A stretch of DNA of 64,000 bases from Synechococcus sp. CBW1107 (GCF_015841355.1 NZ_CP064908.1:1302001-1366000); one strand, 5' to 3'; numbered from the stretch's first letter, positions 23,015 to 33,708 are shown. Notes: generated from the letters alone by a model not told the origin. Numbers and translations: made by a program.

Positions 23015-25861
23015 TCAGCCCAAACCCTTCAGCCTTCCCTGCGCCAGTGCCGCCTGGGCCTCAGCTTCGGCCAGGTTGACGCGGCACTCGGCCACCACCT
23101 CCGGCGGTGCCTTGCCGGCGAAGTTGGGGTTGGCCAGGCGACCGGCCAGGCCCTTGATCTCCTTCTCCGCCTTGGCCAGGTCCTTCTCCAGGCGGCCGCG
23201 CAAGGCGTCGAGATCGACCAGGCCCTCGATCGGCAGCAACACCTGCAGTTCACCGCTCACCGCCGCCAGGCAGCGCTCGCTGGCTGGCGCGGCAGAGGCG
23301 CCTGGATCTCGCACCTCCACCGACGCCGCTCGGGTGAGGGCGGTGATGTCGCCCGTGGCCTCGCGCAGCACCGCCGCCAGCTCCGGCCGGCTGGTGAGGA
23401 ACACCACCGGCGCGCTCTGGGAGGGCTTGAGGCCGGCCACGGCCCGCAGGTTGCGCACCACCCGGATCGCTTCGATCAGCTCGGAGAACCGGGCCTCGAG
23501 GGCGTCATCGAGGGCCGCCTCGTTCAGCGCCGGCCAGGCCTGCAGGGCCAGGAAGGTTTCTTCCTGGGCGCCGGTGAGACCGTGCCAGAGCTCCTCACTC
23601 AGGTGGGGCATCAGTGGATGGAGCAGCACCAGCAGTTCGGCCAGCACCTTGGCAAGCACCTGCCGGGCCACCCGCTGATCGGCCAGGGCTTCGGGACTGA
23701 GGGTCTCGCCCGGGGTGTCGCCCTCGCTGGCGGGTCGGGGATTGAGCCGCCGCTTGAGCAGCTCGATCGTCCAGTCGCAGACCTCGTTCCAGGCGAACTC
23801 GTAGAGCCCCTTGGCGGCCTCGCCGAGGCCGTAGCTGCCATAGCGCTCGGCGGTTTCGCGGTTCACCCGGGCCAGGCGGGAGAGAATCCAGCGATCGGCC
23901 AGGGTCAGGCTCTCGGGATCGGGTTCCCCCAGGGAGGCGGGCGTTTCGCCGCCCAGGTTCATCAGGGCGAAGCGGGTGGCGTTCCAGAGCTTGTTGGCGA
24001 AGTTGCGCGCCGCCTCCACCGTGGCCGAGCTGCCGTCGGTGCGGTCGTAGTCGAGGCGGATGTCCTGGCCGGCGCCGGCCACCTCCCGCACCAGGGCGAA
24101 GCGCAGGGCATCGGCGCCGTAGCGCTCGATCAGCGGCAGAGGATCGATGCCGTTGCCCGCGGATTTGCTCATCTTGCGGTTGTTCTCATCCCGTACCAGG
24201 CCGTGGATCATCACGTCGCGGAAGGGGATCCAGGTGTCGCGGCCGCCCACCGGCACCTCGCCCTCCTGCAGGAAGGCGCCGGAGAGCATCGTCATCCGCG
24301 CCACCCAGAAGAAGATGATGTCGAAGCCGGTCACCAGCACGCTGGTGGGATACCAGGTGGCCAGGTCGGCGCTGGTCTCGTCGGGCCAGCCCAGGGTGGA
24401 GAAGGGCCAGAGGCCGCTGGAGAACCAGGTGTCGAGCACGTCGGGGTCCTGCTCCAGCTGCAGCTCCCGCCCCGCCGCCCGGCTGGCCTCCCCGTATTGC
24501 GCCTCCGCCTTGGCCTGGGCTTCGGCCCCGTCGCGCGCCACCACATAGGGGGTGGCATCAGAAATCACGCCGCCGGTCTCGCTCACCACAAACCAGGCGG
24601 GGATGCGGTGGCCCCACCAGAGCTGGCGGCTGATGCACCAGTCGCGGATGTCCGTGAGCCAGTCGCGGTAGACCTTCTCCCAGCGCTGGGGCACGAAGCG
24701 GGGCTCGCCCCTATCGAGGGCCTCGCGGCAGCGGGCGGCCAGGGGCTCGGCCCGGGCGAACCACTGGGTGGAGAGCAGCGGCTCCACCGGCACCTTGCCC
24801 CGATCCGAAAACGGCACGCTGTGGCGGTGCGGTTCCACCTTCACCAGGAAGCCTTCGGCCTCCATCGCGGCCACCACCGCCTTCCTGGCCTCGAAGCGAT
24901 CCAGCCCGGCGAAGCGGCCGCTAGCGGCGTTCATGCTGCCGTCCTTCGCCATCACCGTGATCAGGGGCAGGCCATGGCGGGAACCGATGGCGAAGTCGTT
25001 GGGGTCGTGGGCGGGCGTGACCTTGACACAGCCGGTGCCGAAGGCGGGATCGACGTGCTCATCGGCCACGATCGGAATCTCTCGGCCCACCAGTGGCAGG
25101 GTGATCGTCTGGCCCACCAGGGCGGCGTAGCGGGGGTCGGTGGGGTGGACGGCCACGCCGGTGTCGCCCAGCAGGGTTTCGGGGCGGGTGGTGGCCACCA
25201 CCAGGTGATCGGTGCCATCGGCGGCGGCACCGCCGCTGAGCGGATAGCGGAAGTGCCAGAGGTGCCCGTCGAGCTCCTTCATCTCCACCTCCAGATCGCT
25301 CACCGCCGATCCCGAGGCCGGGCACCAGTTCACCAGGTACTCGCCCCGGTAGATCAGCCCCTGCTCGTGCAGCCGCACGAAGGCCTCCACCACGGCTTTG
25401 TTGAGGCCGGGATCAAGGGTGAAGCGCTCCCGCTTCCAGTCCACCGAGTAACCCAGCCGCCGCAGCTGGCCGACGATCGTGCCGCCGCTCGCGGCCTTCC
25501 AGCTCCAGGCGCGCTCGAGGAAGGCGTCGCGGCCCAGGTCGTCCTTGCTGCCGCCCTCGGCCTTGATCTGCCTCTCCAGGATCGACTGCACCGCGATCGA
25601 GGCGTGGTCGGTGCCGGGCAGACACAACACATTTTTGCCCTGCAGCCGCTGGAAGCGCACGATCGTGTCGATCAGGGCCGTCTCGAAGCCGTGGCCCATG
25701 TGCAGGCTGCCGGTCACGTTCGGCGGCGGGATCACCACCGAGAACGGATCACCTGGCGCACTCGGATCGGGATGGAAGGCACCGGCTTCCTCCCAGGCGC
25801 CCTGCCAGCGGGCTTCGGTGCCGGCCGGGTCGTAGGTCTTGGGCAGGGCGGCCTCGGCCAT
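23015..25861 (-). CDS. valS: Valine-tRNA ligase
   Basis: The protein has 948 residues, a normal size. It charges tRNA-Val and edits misactivated threonine. The class I signatures are present: the HMGH version of the HIGH motif ([14 protein letters not shown], residues about 46-59) and KMSKS at residues 563-567. The large inserted editing domain lies between, followed by the anticodon-binding domain. The C-terminus is the family's coiled-coil arm ([23 protein letters not shown]). Part of its 5' region is duplicated as a short relic about 1 kb outside the gene (26821-26937). Confidence 0.97.
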   Translation of the reverse strand: MAEAALPKTYDPAGTEARWQGAWEEAGAFHPDPSAPGDPFSVVIPPPNVTGSLHMGHGFETALIDTIVRFQRLQGKNVLCLPGTDHASIAVQSILERQIKAEGGSKDDLGRDAFLERAWSWKAASGGTIVGQLRRLGYSVDWKRERFTLDPGLNKAVVEAFVRLHEQGLIYRGEYLVNWCPASGSAVSDLEVEMKELDGHLWHFRYPLSGGAAADGTDHLVVATTRPETLLGDTGVAVHPTDPRYAALVGQTITLPLVGREIPIVADEHVDPAFGTGCVKVTPAHDPNDFAIGSRHGLPLITVMAKDGSMNAASGRFAGLDRFEARKAVVAAMEAEGFLVKVEPHRHSVPFSDRGKVPVEPLLSTQWFARAEPLAARCREALDRGEPRFVPQRWEKVYRDWLTDIRDWCISRQLWWGHRIPAWFVVSETGGVISDATPYVVARDGAEAQAKAEAQYGEASRAAGRELQLEQDPDVLDTWFSSGLWPFSTLGWPDETSADLATWYPTSVLVTGFDIIFFWVARMTMLSGAFLQEGEVPVGGRDTWIPFRDVMIHGLVRDENNRKMSKSAGNGIDPLPLIERYGADALRFALVREVAGAGQDIRLDYDRTDGSSATVEAARNFANKLWNATRFALMNLGGETPASLGEPDPESLTLADRWILSRLARVNRETAERYGSYGLGEAAKGLYEFAWNEVCDWTIELLKRRLNPRPASEGDTPGETLSPEALADQRVARQVLAKVLAELLVLLHPLMPHLSEELWHGLTGAQEETFLALQAWPALNEAALDDALEARFSELIEAIRVVRNLRAVAGLKPSQSAPVVFLTSRPELAAVLREATGDITALTRAASVEVRDPGASAAPASERCLAAVSGELQVLLPIEGLVDLDALRGRLEKDLAKAEKEIKGLAGRLANPNFAGKAPPEVVAECRVNLAEAEAQAALAQGRLKGLG

Positions 25862-26201
25862 GGAACACAGTGCGCCAGCGGTGACCCCATGGTCTCAAAG
25901 GGCGCCGATGGCTTCTGCAGACGTCAACGAGGTCGCTCGGTCTACCCAGACCCCGGGCAGAGCCTGATCAGCCGCAGCATGGCGTCATGGCCTGTCTGAG
26001 CCACTGCCGGAGAGTCAGCGCATTCCCTTCAGTCATCCGTTCAGAGGACAAGGCGCCCCCACGTAACCAACATTAAATCAATCGATCGCCATCACGTCAG
26101 CACAGTGTTCCACCGATGACCATCCGCTCGACAAAGATCCGCCATCCTGAGATGTCCATCAACGGCCACTGGAGCAGCCTCATCGCCGTTCACTCTCGCT
26201 G
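25862..26201. other. Intergenic region between valS and the next hypothetical gene
   Basis: This is 340 bases of visibly lower GC than the flanking genes. It must hold the valS promoter on the minus strand. I see no convincing reading frame, no RNA fold I can name and no clear transposon ends. Confidence 0.5.
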
Positions 26202-26555
26202 ATGTTGTTCAACGACGCTTACCAGTTCGTTCGCTCAGACAGCTCACGCCGGATCAATGATCGTAAGGTCGAAGATCTCCTCGTGCCGATCATGTCGCTC
26301 ACCAGACGCGGGCCACTCCAATGGCTGGTCAATCTCGTCTTCACTGCCTTGCTGATTGGGGCTCTGGACCTGAACTTCGGTCAACAGGCCGAGGGCGGGG
26401 CTCCTTTCTTCAATGACTCCGGATCACTGACTCTGCCCCCGGACAGCATCGAGGAATTGCAGGAGTCGATGCCGGAACTCGAGCTCTTTCCGCCTCAGGA
26501 CCAATCCCAGGCCATGCCCCAACTCGGAGATCCGCTCGGATCTCCGGAGATTTGA
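26202..26555 (+). CDS. Small hypothetical protein with one membrane segment
   Basis: The protein has 117 residues from the ATG at 26202; a later ATG at 26292 would give 87 residues that begin close to the hydrophobic segment (WLVNLVFTALLIGALDL). After that segment comes an acidic, proline- and glutamine-rich tail. It looks like a secreted or membrane-anchored small protein. I do not recognise it. It lies isolated in a lower-GC debris region, so it may be a strain-specific gene or itself a remnant. Confidence 0.45.
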   Translation: MLFNDAYQFVRSDSSRRINDRKVEDLLVPIMSLTRRGPLQWLVNLVFTALLIGALDLNFGQQAEGGAPFFNDSGSLTLPPDSIEELQESMPELELFPPQDQSQAMPQLGDPLGSPEI

Positions 26556-26726
26556 AGGCAGCTCTCCCTCAGCGTTCTGATCGGCGTGGAGCGGATGAAC
26601 CGAGCTCAGTTTCAGGTGGCGTTCTGCTTCTGGCTGAGGGTTGTGGCGCCATCGATCAGCCTTCCTCAAGATCCGGCCACAGCGGTCGCAAAGGACAGCT
26701 CGAACCCCGATGGCTCACCCTGGCCT

Positions 26727-26817
26727 GTCAGTAGTCCTTCCCAGCCTTGAATCGGGCCTGAAGAGCATCCTCCTCAGCCGTGTTGGAACCATCGGCAGCA
26801 TCCAGCTGGATGTCGAC
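26727..26817 (-). repeat. Diverged copy of an arylsulfatase gene 3' end
   Basis: This 91-base segment resembles 29935-30025, the last 30 or so codons of the sulfatase pseudogene, with scattered substitutions. On the minus strand it still encodes VDIQLDAADGSNTAEEDALQ and ARFKAGKDY before a stop. The substitutions are largely silent or conservative, so I read it as the relic end of a third sulfatase gene and not as a fresh copy. Confidence 0.8.
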
Positions 26818-26820
26818 CTT

Positions 26821-26937
26821 CCTCTCCAGGATCGACTGCACCGCGATCGAGGCGTGGTCGGCTGCCGGTCACCTTCGGCGGCGGGATCACCGCCGAGAAC
26901 GGTTCAGCTGGCGCACTAGGAATGGAAGCAGGCGCGG
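26821..26937 (-). repeat. Internally deleted duplicate of a valS 5' segment
   Basis: Bases 26821-26861 are identical to 25571-25611 inside valS (41 of 41). The copy then jumps to sequence matching valS 25707-25780 with several mismatches, so about 95 bases are missing. It directly abuts the sulfatase relic. No open frame is preserved. Confidence 0.85.
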
Positions 26938-27056
26938 CTGTGGCCTTGGCCAAGGGGGGGCAGAGGAAGATCTGCCCATGGCCGCAAAGGGGGTGGGCTC
27001 ACCCTGCCTCCGCCTACCACAGTCCTTGGGAAGAGGATGGCGCCGGAGCAGAGGAG

Positions 27057-28133
27057 TCAGCCGGAGTGGGGTGGGAGGTAGACCTCCTGGCCGAAGACGT
27101 TCTGGACCACGAACAACAGCACGAAGCCGATCATGGCCGAGATCAGTGGCGTGGTGACCCAGCCGGAGGCGATCCCTCCAAGGACGCCCCAGCGAATCTG
27201 GCGGACCCCCTTGAGGCCCTGCAGCAGGCCGATGCCAAGCACTGAACCGATCACCGCCTGCGAACCCGACACCGGTAACAACGGAATCGTGGGCAGTCCA
27301 AGATTCGCCAGCAGGCTCTCCAACGCCGTGGAGGAGAAGAGGAACAGCACCAACGAATGGGACACCACCACCACGAAGGCAGCCAGGGGTGAGAGGGTCA
27401 GCAGGCTGTCACCCACGGTCAGCATCACGCGTCGTGAGTAGGTGTAGACACCCACAGCCACAGCGATGGAGCCGATCAGAAACAACTGCTCCACGGACGA
27501 AACATTGATGCTGCCAACGGCGAGATCACGGAATGGTGACGCTTCCACGAAGAAGCCCATCACGTTGCCGATGCCGTTGGCGCCGATGGCATAGGAACCG
27601 AAGATACCCGCCAGGACAAGGCCTGTGCGGGTGTTGCGATCGAGCGAGAGCAGGTGAGGCTGACTGAGGCGAATCCACTCCAGCAGCAGCTTGTACAGCA
27701 CCATCGCGAAGATCGCCCCGAGCACGGGTGAGATCGCCCAGGTGGCCACGATCCGGCGCAGTGTGCCCAGGTCGGTGGGTGAGCCACTGAACAGGTTCCA
27801 GCCGATGATCGAACCCACCACCGCCTGACTGGTGGAGGCCGGCAGGCCCACCTTGCTCATCCAGGCCACCGTGACCGCAGCCGCCAGGGCAGCCGTGAAG
27901 GCGCCCGGCAGGGCGTTGATGGAGCCCAGCTGTCCAAGTCCCTCGGCGGCGCCGGCGCCACTGGTGACTGCGCCGATGATCACGAACGCGCTGCACAGGA
28001 AAGCGGCGGTGGAGAAGCGGATCATCCGTGTGGCCACGGCGGTGCCGAAGGCGTTGGACGCGTCATTCGCCCCCATCGACCAGCCCAGAAACAGGCCACT
28101 GGAGAGGAAAACCAGGGTGACGATCAGGGACAC
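27057..28133 (-). CDS. PiT-family inorganic phosphate transporter
   Basis: The protein has 358 residues and about ten membrane segments. Both PiT signatures are present: GANDASNAFGTAVATRMI near the N-terminus and GANGIGNVMG in the middle, with SQAVVGSIIGWNL and GSQAVIGSVLGIGL as the inverted repeats. PiT carriers import metal-phosphate, driven by H+ or Na+. The gene directly follows a DUF47 gene with a 15-base gap; this DUF47-PiT pairing is common and DUF47 is thought to regulate the carrier. Confidence 0.92.
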   Translation of the reverse strand: MSLIVTLVFLSSGLFLGWSMGANDASNAFGTAVATRMIRFSTAAFLCSAFVIIGAVTSGAGAAEGLGQLGSINALPGAFTAALAAAVTVAWMSKVGLPASTSQAVVGSIIGWNLFSGSPTDLGTLRRIVATWAISPVLGAIFAMVLYKLLLEWIRLSQPHLLSLDRNTRTGLVLAGIFGSYAIGANGIGNVMGFFVEASPFRDLAVGSINVSSVEQLFLIGSIAVAVGVYTYSRRVMLTVGDSLLTLSPLAAFVVVVSHSLVLFLFSSTALESLLANLGLPTIPLLPVSGSQAVIGSVLGIGLLQGLKGVRQIRWGVLGGIASGWVTTPLISAMIGFVLLFVVQNVFGQEVYLPPHSG

Positions 28134-28148
28134 AGAGAAACCTCCAGC

Positions 28149-28811
28149 TCAGAGCGAACGCTTGATCGCAAAGATCGAGAGGTCATCGCCGATGTTCTCC
28201 GCCCTGTCGGCCATGGAGTCGATCATGGCCACGGCTTCCCGCAGCTGGGAACGCTGCTCAAAGCTGAGTTCGGTGGCGAAAATCCTGCGCTTCATCCGCC
28301 AGGCGAGCTTGTCGGTTTCATCTTCGAACACCCGCACTTCGTTGATGTGGTCACGCACAGCGACCGGTGCACGGAAGAACGTGCGGGCCGCCGCCACCAC
28401 GGCCTGCACGCAGCGGATCGCCATGTCGGTGAGATCGGCAAAATCCTGGCCGAATTCCGGCAGGCCGCGCGGCTGAACGACCATCAACTCCTGGAAGTTG
28501 TCACCCATCTCATCGAGCAGCTCGAACAGGCTGCCGAGCAGGCGCAGCACGTCGCCGCGGGCATCGGGCAGCAGCATCTCGGCATAAAGCATCGTGACGA
28601 TCGTGCGTCGCAGTTCACTGCAGCTGCGCTTGATCTCAATGATCTGATTCAGCTTCTCAAGGCAGATCTCCGGTTCCTCGTGGGCAGAGAGATAGGCTTT
28701 TATGCCCACCTCGACGATGATCACACCCTCGGAGATCTTGTCGAGAAACTCATCAATCAGCCCGACCAGAAACCTTGTTTTACCGAAAAGCGGCGGGGTT
28801 TCGCTGGACAT
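28149..28811 (-). CDS. DUF47 (PhoU-like) phosphate transport accessory protein
   Basis: From the ATG at 28811 the protein has 220 residues, nearly all helical. It has the PhoU-like coiled segments CLEKLNQIIEIKRSCSELRRTIVTMLYAEMLLPDARGD and VFEDETDKLAWRMKRRIFATELSFEQRSQLREAVAMIDSMADRAENIGDDL. The E/D-rich clusters are the usual metal-binding positions of PhoU-like proteins. It is the first gene of a two-gene unit with the PiT carrier. It probably tunes carrier activity. Confidence 0.9.
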   Translation of the reverse strand: MSSETPPLFGKTRFLVGLIDEFLDKISEGVIIVEVGIKAYLSAHEEPEICLEKLNQIIEIKRSCSELRRTIVTMLYAEMLLPDARGDVLRLLGSLFELLDEMGDNFQELMVVQPRGLPEFGQDFADLTDMAIRCVQAVVAAARTFFRAPVAVRDHINEVRVFEDETDKLAWRMKRRIFATELSFEQRSQLREAVAMIDSMADRAENIGDDLSIFAIKRSL

Positions 28812-29309
28812 TGGCTTCCCCCTCCACGCCTGCATTGCGTTGTGGAAGTATAGCTGCCATGGTTCACCGCCTTTCCGCCTGCTGCAGGTTCGTTGCAACC
28901 ACAGCCTCCTGCAGGGCCACCGCCGCGTGACGCCGTACAAGCCAATTGCGCACCGGCCAGTTGCACGATGGCCGGAAAGTGCGGGCCGCGTCCAGAGAGG
29001 GCTGCAAGCTTCAGTGCGTCAGCTCCACTTCCGCGGGGAAGGGGGCGCTCGGTGCGGAGCGGAGGCACTCCTTCTCGTCTGGATCCAGGAAGCCATGGAA
29101 GATCCAGGCAGTGAGCAGGCGGCGGACTGGGGCTTCGGTTGAGGGCAAGCACGCGAACCGGGTGCCTCCCAAGGGAGGCCACCGCACGAACGCCACACCC
29201 CGGACGGCGCTGACGCCCGTGCTCAGGGAATCGCCACCGGAATCCGGGGCAGCGGGAAGCCTGCCTTGCCATGAACGTCACTGATCACACAGTTGGTGTC
29301 GACGTACAT
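28812..29309. other. Intergenic region upstream of the DUF47/PiT pair
   Basis: This 500-base stretch must contain the DUF47 promoter at its left end. Several overlapping short frames exist, including one of 61 codons on the minus strand (29011-29196), but none has a recognisable domain or ribosome-binding site. I regard it as decayed sequence next to the mscS relic. Confidence 0.5.
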
Positions 29310-29857
29310 CTACAAGTAGTGGCTGGTGTGGGCAGGAGGGCGCACAGCCAGTTTCGGCCCTCGCTCGGTGAACTCCAGCACCTCCATGTCGGCGGAGTTA
29401 TCGAGCTTGCCGTTGGCCACGATGTGGCTCACGTTGGCCGGCGAGGCAATGGAGGTCACGAACATGCCCACCTCCTCCACCGTGTCTTCCACGCCACCGC
29501 CTTCGATGTAATCCCCCCCGCTGATCGGCCGGAAGATCTGCAGGACCACCCCGGCGGCGAAGGTGCCCAAGGGCGGCGAAGCTGGCGATCTGGATGCCGA
29601 AGAAGCCGAGGATGTTGATGCAGGCAGCCGATCACCATCGCGTCAAGACTGCCGCGGTTAAGGGTGTGGCACAGCAGGCGCAGGGCGAGCTGGATCATCC
29701 AGCCGCCGACGATCCAGAGGGCGATCGCCCCCGCAAGCCTGAACAGGAAAGAACGATCACCCCAGCGAGCACGGAAAGGCGTAAGGCAACGGACCAGAAC
29801 CAATGAGCAACATTCCAGATTGCCCTGATCCGCCGGAGCGGTCAGCCCTCGCTGCAC
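29310..29857 (-). pseudogene. Frameshifted mscS-type mechanosensitive channel gene
   Basis: Pieces of an MscS protein are readable in order in different frames. The first is an N-terminal helix region (AGAIALWIVGGWMIQLALRLL, then HTLNRGSLDAMVIG). Next is ILGFFGIQIASFAAL in a second frame, and then the pore-lining and beta-domain part (TFAAGVVLQIFRPISGGDYI, EGGGVEDTVEEVGMFVT, ANGKLDNSADMEVLEF) in the last frame. At least two frameshifts, plus a deletion in the pore helix, break the gene. The product would normally be about 280 residues. An intact, unrelated MscS paralogue is present at 37741-39006. Confidence 0.8.
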
Positions 29858-29934
29858 TTTGAAAGGGTTGGATCACACACCCGAAAATGTCCGCCAGGCC
29901 AGGAGGCCACCTTGGCCGTCAGCCGCCGGCTGCT

Positions 29935-31429
29935 TCAGTAGTCCTTCCCGGCCTTGAATCGAGCCTGAAGCGCATCCTCCTCGGCCGTGCTGGAACCATC
30001 GCCAGCATCCAGGCGGATGTCCACCTGCCTGATGCGTCCCGTATAGCTGTAGGGGGGCCGATAGTCGTTGCACAAAGGGGATCCCGTATCCGCGCCCACG
30101 CCAAAGGTGTCGATCCCGAAGCGCCCCGCCACGGTGTGGGGAATCCGCTGACGCCCCACCTCCTGGCCGATGAGAGAAAGGTCCCCTTCACCCCCCTGGC
30201 CGACACCACCACCGTCGTAGTGGAACTTGAAGCACAGCGATGACGATCCTTCGGGCAAAGGCTGACCGGAGCGGATCACCGTCCGCTCCCGATCGAGCCA
30301 GTTGTAGTGATAGATGGGCGTGCCATCTTTGACGTAGAGCACAAAGCCCACCGACTGGCCCCCGATCGCCAGCAGCACGCCATCGCCGGGCCGCTCGATC
30401 TGGATCTCGATGCTGTGGGAGCGATTCTTCGTGTTCGGCGCCGCGGTCTCCGGCAGCCTGAGGGCACCCGAATAGTAGATGAAGTGGGTGCGGTTGGGGT
30501 CGGGCCCCTCCCGGCGGCGGCTTGGGAACGGCCAGGCGGGCCGCGCCACGATCATTGAGCGGATACACCCCGTAGGTTTCACATTCCTGATCGAAGATCC
30601 CCTGAAGCTCTGCCAGCTTCTCAGGATGGTCCATGGCGAGATCGTTGGCCTCGCTGAAATCTTCATCGAGATAATACAGCTCCCAGCGATCATTCTCCCA
30701 GTGCCCGGGGGCATAGTCCTGCCGCCAGGGGAAGGTGTGCTGGGCACAGGCGATCCAGCCATTGTCGTCAATGGCGCGGTTACTGAACACGTCGAAGTAT
30801 TGCCGCTGCCGTACCGGACGTGCCTGGGCATCCCTGAACGATGACGCGATCGGCACACCATCCATCGGCTTCTGGGGGACCCATCCACCGTGCCTGGAGC
30901 CGGAATCCCGGCCACATCCAGGATGGTGGGCACGATGTCAATCAGATGGGTGAAGATGGGGCGAGTGGCCCCATGATCCTTGATCGTCTTCGGCCAGGAG
31001 ACCACCATGGGATTGCGGGATCCGCCCAGGTGACTGGCCACCTGCTTCACCCATTGAAACGGTGCATTCCCAGCCCAGGCCCAGCCCAGGGGGTAGTGGG
31101 GCTAGGTATCAGAATTGCCGATGTCATCGATCCGCATGAGGGTCTCCTGGAGATCTGAGGGCACACCATTGAGGTTCATCACCTCATTGATCGTGCCCGT
31201 CAACCCGCCCTCGGAGCTGGCTCCGTTATCACCCACGATAGAGAAGATGAGGGTGTTCTCGGCATCGGGCAGTTCCTGGATGGCCTCCAGCAGCCGCCCG
31301 CACTCCTGATTGGTGAACGAGAGGTAGCCCGCATAGTTCTCCATGGAGCGGGCATAGAGTTTCTGCTCATCCTGCGTGAGGGACTCCCAGGCCGGGCACC
31401 ACTCCGGCCTGGGAGTGTTCTCCGTTCCC
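29935..31429 (-). pseudogene. 3' two-thirds of a second arylsulfatase gene, frameshifted
   Basis: The segment matches arylsulfatase from the middle of the catalytic domain onward: SLTQDEQKLYARSMENYAGYL, IFSIVGDNGASSEGGLTG, NPMVVSWPK, and the C-terminal subdomain up to ARFKAGKDY. A TAG at 31102-31104 interrupts it just before HYPLGWAWAGNAPF. The frame shifts near 30865 and shifts back near 30500. The 5' third, including the formylglycine site, is missing. It is fused in sequence to the upstream sulfatase (next entry), apparently by recombination between tandem paralogues. Confidence 0.8.
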
Positions 31430-32966
31430 GGAGGAACGAGGTGCCCGGCCAGGGGCACACCGCGCGCCAGCCCTCGTGATACAGCGAGCGATGGCCGAAC
31501 ATCTCGAAGTACTGGGTGCGGTGCAGGCTCGGCGCTCCGGCATCGTCGAAGCAACTGCGCAGGCTGAAACCTTCGATCGGGCTCTGGGTCACGCCCCGGA
31601 TCGTGGCCGGCGGCTCGAAGCCGAGGGCATCGAGCACCGTGGGCAGCATGTCGATGGCGTGGGCGTACTGGCTGCGGATCTCGCCCCGGGCGGCGATGCC
31701 CTTCGGCCAGCTCACGATGAAGGGATCGCTGGTACCGCCCCGGTAGGTCTCGCGCTTCCAGCGGCGGAAGGGGGTGTTGCCGGCGTGGGTCCAGCCCCAG
31801 GGGTAGTGGTTGAAATGCTTCGGGCCGCCGATGTCATCGATGGCGGCCAGATTCTGCTCCAGGCTGTCAGGAACATTGTTGAAGAACTTGCCCTCGTTCA
31901 CCGACCCGGTGGGCCCGCCCTCGGAGCTGGCGCCGTTGTCGGAGATCAGCATGATCAGGGTGTTGTCATATTCCCCCAGCTGCTTGAGAAAGGAGATCAG
32001 CTCGCCGATGTAATGGTCGGCGTGCTCGAGGAAGCCGGCGAACACCTCCATCATGCGGGCGTAGAGGCGCTTCTCCTCCGCCGAGAGGCTGTCCCAGTCC
32101 GGCACGTCGGGATCGTGGCGGGAGAGAACCGTGTGGGGCGGAATGAGGCCCAGTTCCTTCTGGCGGGCGAACACCTTCTGGCGGTAGGCCTCCCAGCCGT
32201 CATCAAACTGCCCCTTGTACTTGTCTGCCCACTCCTTCGGCACGTGGTGCGGTGCATGCATGGCACCGGGGGCGAAGTAGAGGAAGAAAGGTTTGTTGGG
32301 GGCCACCTGTTTGGCATCGGCGATCATCGCCTTGGCCTGCGTCACCAGATCCGGGGTGAGGTGGTAACCCTCCTCGGGGGTGGCGGGGGGCTCCACCTGG
32401 GTGTTGTCGCGCACCAGCTCGGGGTAGTACTGGTGGGTGTCACCCCCCAGGAAGCCGTAGAAGCGCTCGAACCCCCGGCCCAGGGGCCAGCGGTCGTAGG
32501 GGCCCGCGGCGGAGGTGGCCTCCGCCGGCGTGAGGTGCCACTTGCCCACGGCGTAGGTGTTGTACCCCTTCTGCAGCAGGATTTCCGAGAGGTAGCCGTT
32601 CGCGAACGGGATGTAGCCGTTGGAGCCGGGGTAGCCCATCGACCCTTCGGTGATGCAGGCCAGGCCGTTGGAATGGTGGTTGCGGCCGTTGATGATGCAG
32701 GAGCGCGACGGCGAGCACAGGGCCGTGGTGTGCATGTTGCTGAAGCGCAGCCCCTGGGCCGCCAGGGCATCGATGTTGGGGGTGGCGATCGGGCTGCCGT
32801 AGCAGCCGAGCTGGCCGTACCCCAGGTCGTCCATCACGATGACCAGCACATTGGGGCTGCCCTCCGGGGCTCGTATCGGCTCGGGCCAGGCCGGGGTGGA
32901 CACATCGGCCGTGCGGCCGATCACTCCGGGGAAGGCCGAACCGGGCCGGTATGCCTTGGGCGCCAT
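31200..32966 (-). pseudogene. Arylsulfatase gene truncated and fused to a second sulfatase
   Basis: From the ATG at 32966 the first 500 or so residues are a well-preserved arylsulfatase of the AtsA type: NVLVIVMDDLGYGQLGCYGS (metal-binding Asp pair), the formylglycine site CSPSR with Cys84, GKWHL, HAPHHVPKEW and ISDNGASSEGG. After about residue 508 (near 31440, following AVCPWPGTSF) the frame runs into sequence of the neighbouring sulfatase out of register, adding about 80 meaningless residues before a stop. The C-terminal subdomain is therefore lost. I judge the product unlikely to be fully active, although all catalytic-domain motifs are intact. Confidence 0.75.
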
Positions 32967-33084
32967 CAAAACCAGCTATGCAGTTCCCCCGCAAGGTATG
33001 CAGAGCCTTCGGACGGGGGCATGAGGCCTTGAACAACCCTCACATCCCTCGAACGGGGGATCCGGCGGAGTTCAGGCCTCAGCC

Positions 33085-33708
33085 TCAGCCTGCGGCCAGC
33101 CGCTGCAGGTAGTCCTCCTGCCGGCCGGCATTGATCCAGCCGGTGGCGATCGTCTTGGTGTGCTGGTGGCTCACCCGGCCCCGGTGGATGTGCGACACCC
33201 CCGCCGGGAAGATCAGCAGCTTGCCCCGCTCGGCCTCCTCGTGGTGGTCCTGCCAGTGGAACTCGGTGCCGCCATCGGGGAGGGTGTTGAGGTAGAGGAT
33301 CCAGGCGAGCACGCGCCGGATCGGCTCGGTGGCCTCCTCGGTGGTGGTCCAGTCGCAGTGCCAGCTGCGGAATCCTTCTCCGGGCTGGTAGCGCTGCAGG
33401 TTGAAGATCGGGGTCACATGCAGCGCACGCTCCGGACACACCTCCAGCAGACGCGGACGCTCCTCGAGATAGCGCTGCAGACCGGCCGACACCCCCCGCA
33501 GGATCACCTCCGCCAGGCCGTGGGCTTCGGGATCGGAGCGGTCGATCGCCACCAGGCTGATGTCGGTGGAGACCTTGGCGGGTTGGGCGGGATCGTGGCC
33601 GAACGCCACGCCGGCACGCTGCAGATCAGTCCGCCGCTCATAGAACGCCAGGGCCGCGTCGGCCAGGGCGTCGTAACCGGGGCTTCGGTAGGTGCCGATC
33701 AGGCGCAT
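33085..33708 (-). CDS. 2-oxoglutarate/Fe(II)-dependent oxygenase
   Basis: From the ATG at 33708 the protein has 207 residues. The double-stranded beta-helix motifs are readable: HxD in SWHCDWTT, then LYLNTLPDGGTEFHWQDH, the distal His in PAGVSHIHRGRVS, and the 2OG-binding basic residue in the KTIATGW segment. This matches the prolyl-4-hydroxylase-like oxygenases. The substrate is unknown; PiuC-type relatives are linked to iron metabolism, but this member is only distantly similar. The gene is downstream of a hypothetical gene on the same strand. Confidence 0.87.
   Translation of the reverse strand: MRLIGTYRSPGYDALADAALAFYERRTDLQRAGVAFGHDPAQPAKVSTDISLVAIDRSDPEAHGLAEVILRGVSAGLQRYLEERPRLLEVCPERALHVTPIFNLQRYQPGEGFRSWHCDWTTTEEATEPIRRVLAWILYLNTLPDGGTEFHWQDHHEEAERGKLLIFPAGVSHIHRGRVSHQHTKTIATGWINAGRQEDYLQRLAAG

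Noticed and set aside
22946-25999. Thousand-codon open frame antisense to valS
   Set aside because: It mirrors valS exactly, and its translation is dominated by Gly, Ala, His and Gln as expected for an antisense shadow.
26202-27056. Insertion sequence suspected from the repeats
   Set aside because: The repeats derive from valS and sulfatase genes; no transposase frame, terminal inverted repeat or target duplication could be seen.
29011-29196. 61-codon minus-strand frame between DUF47 and the mscS relic
   Set aside because: No ribosome-binding site, no recognisable domain, and it overlaps equally open frames on both strands.
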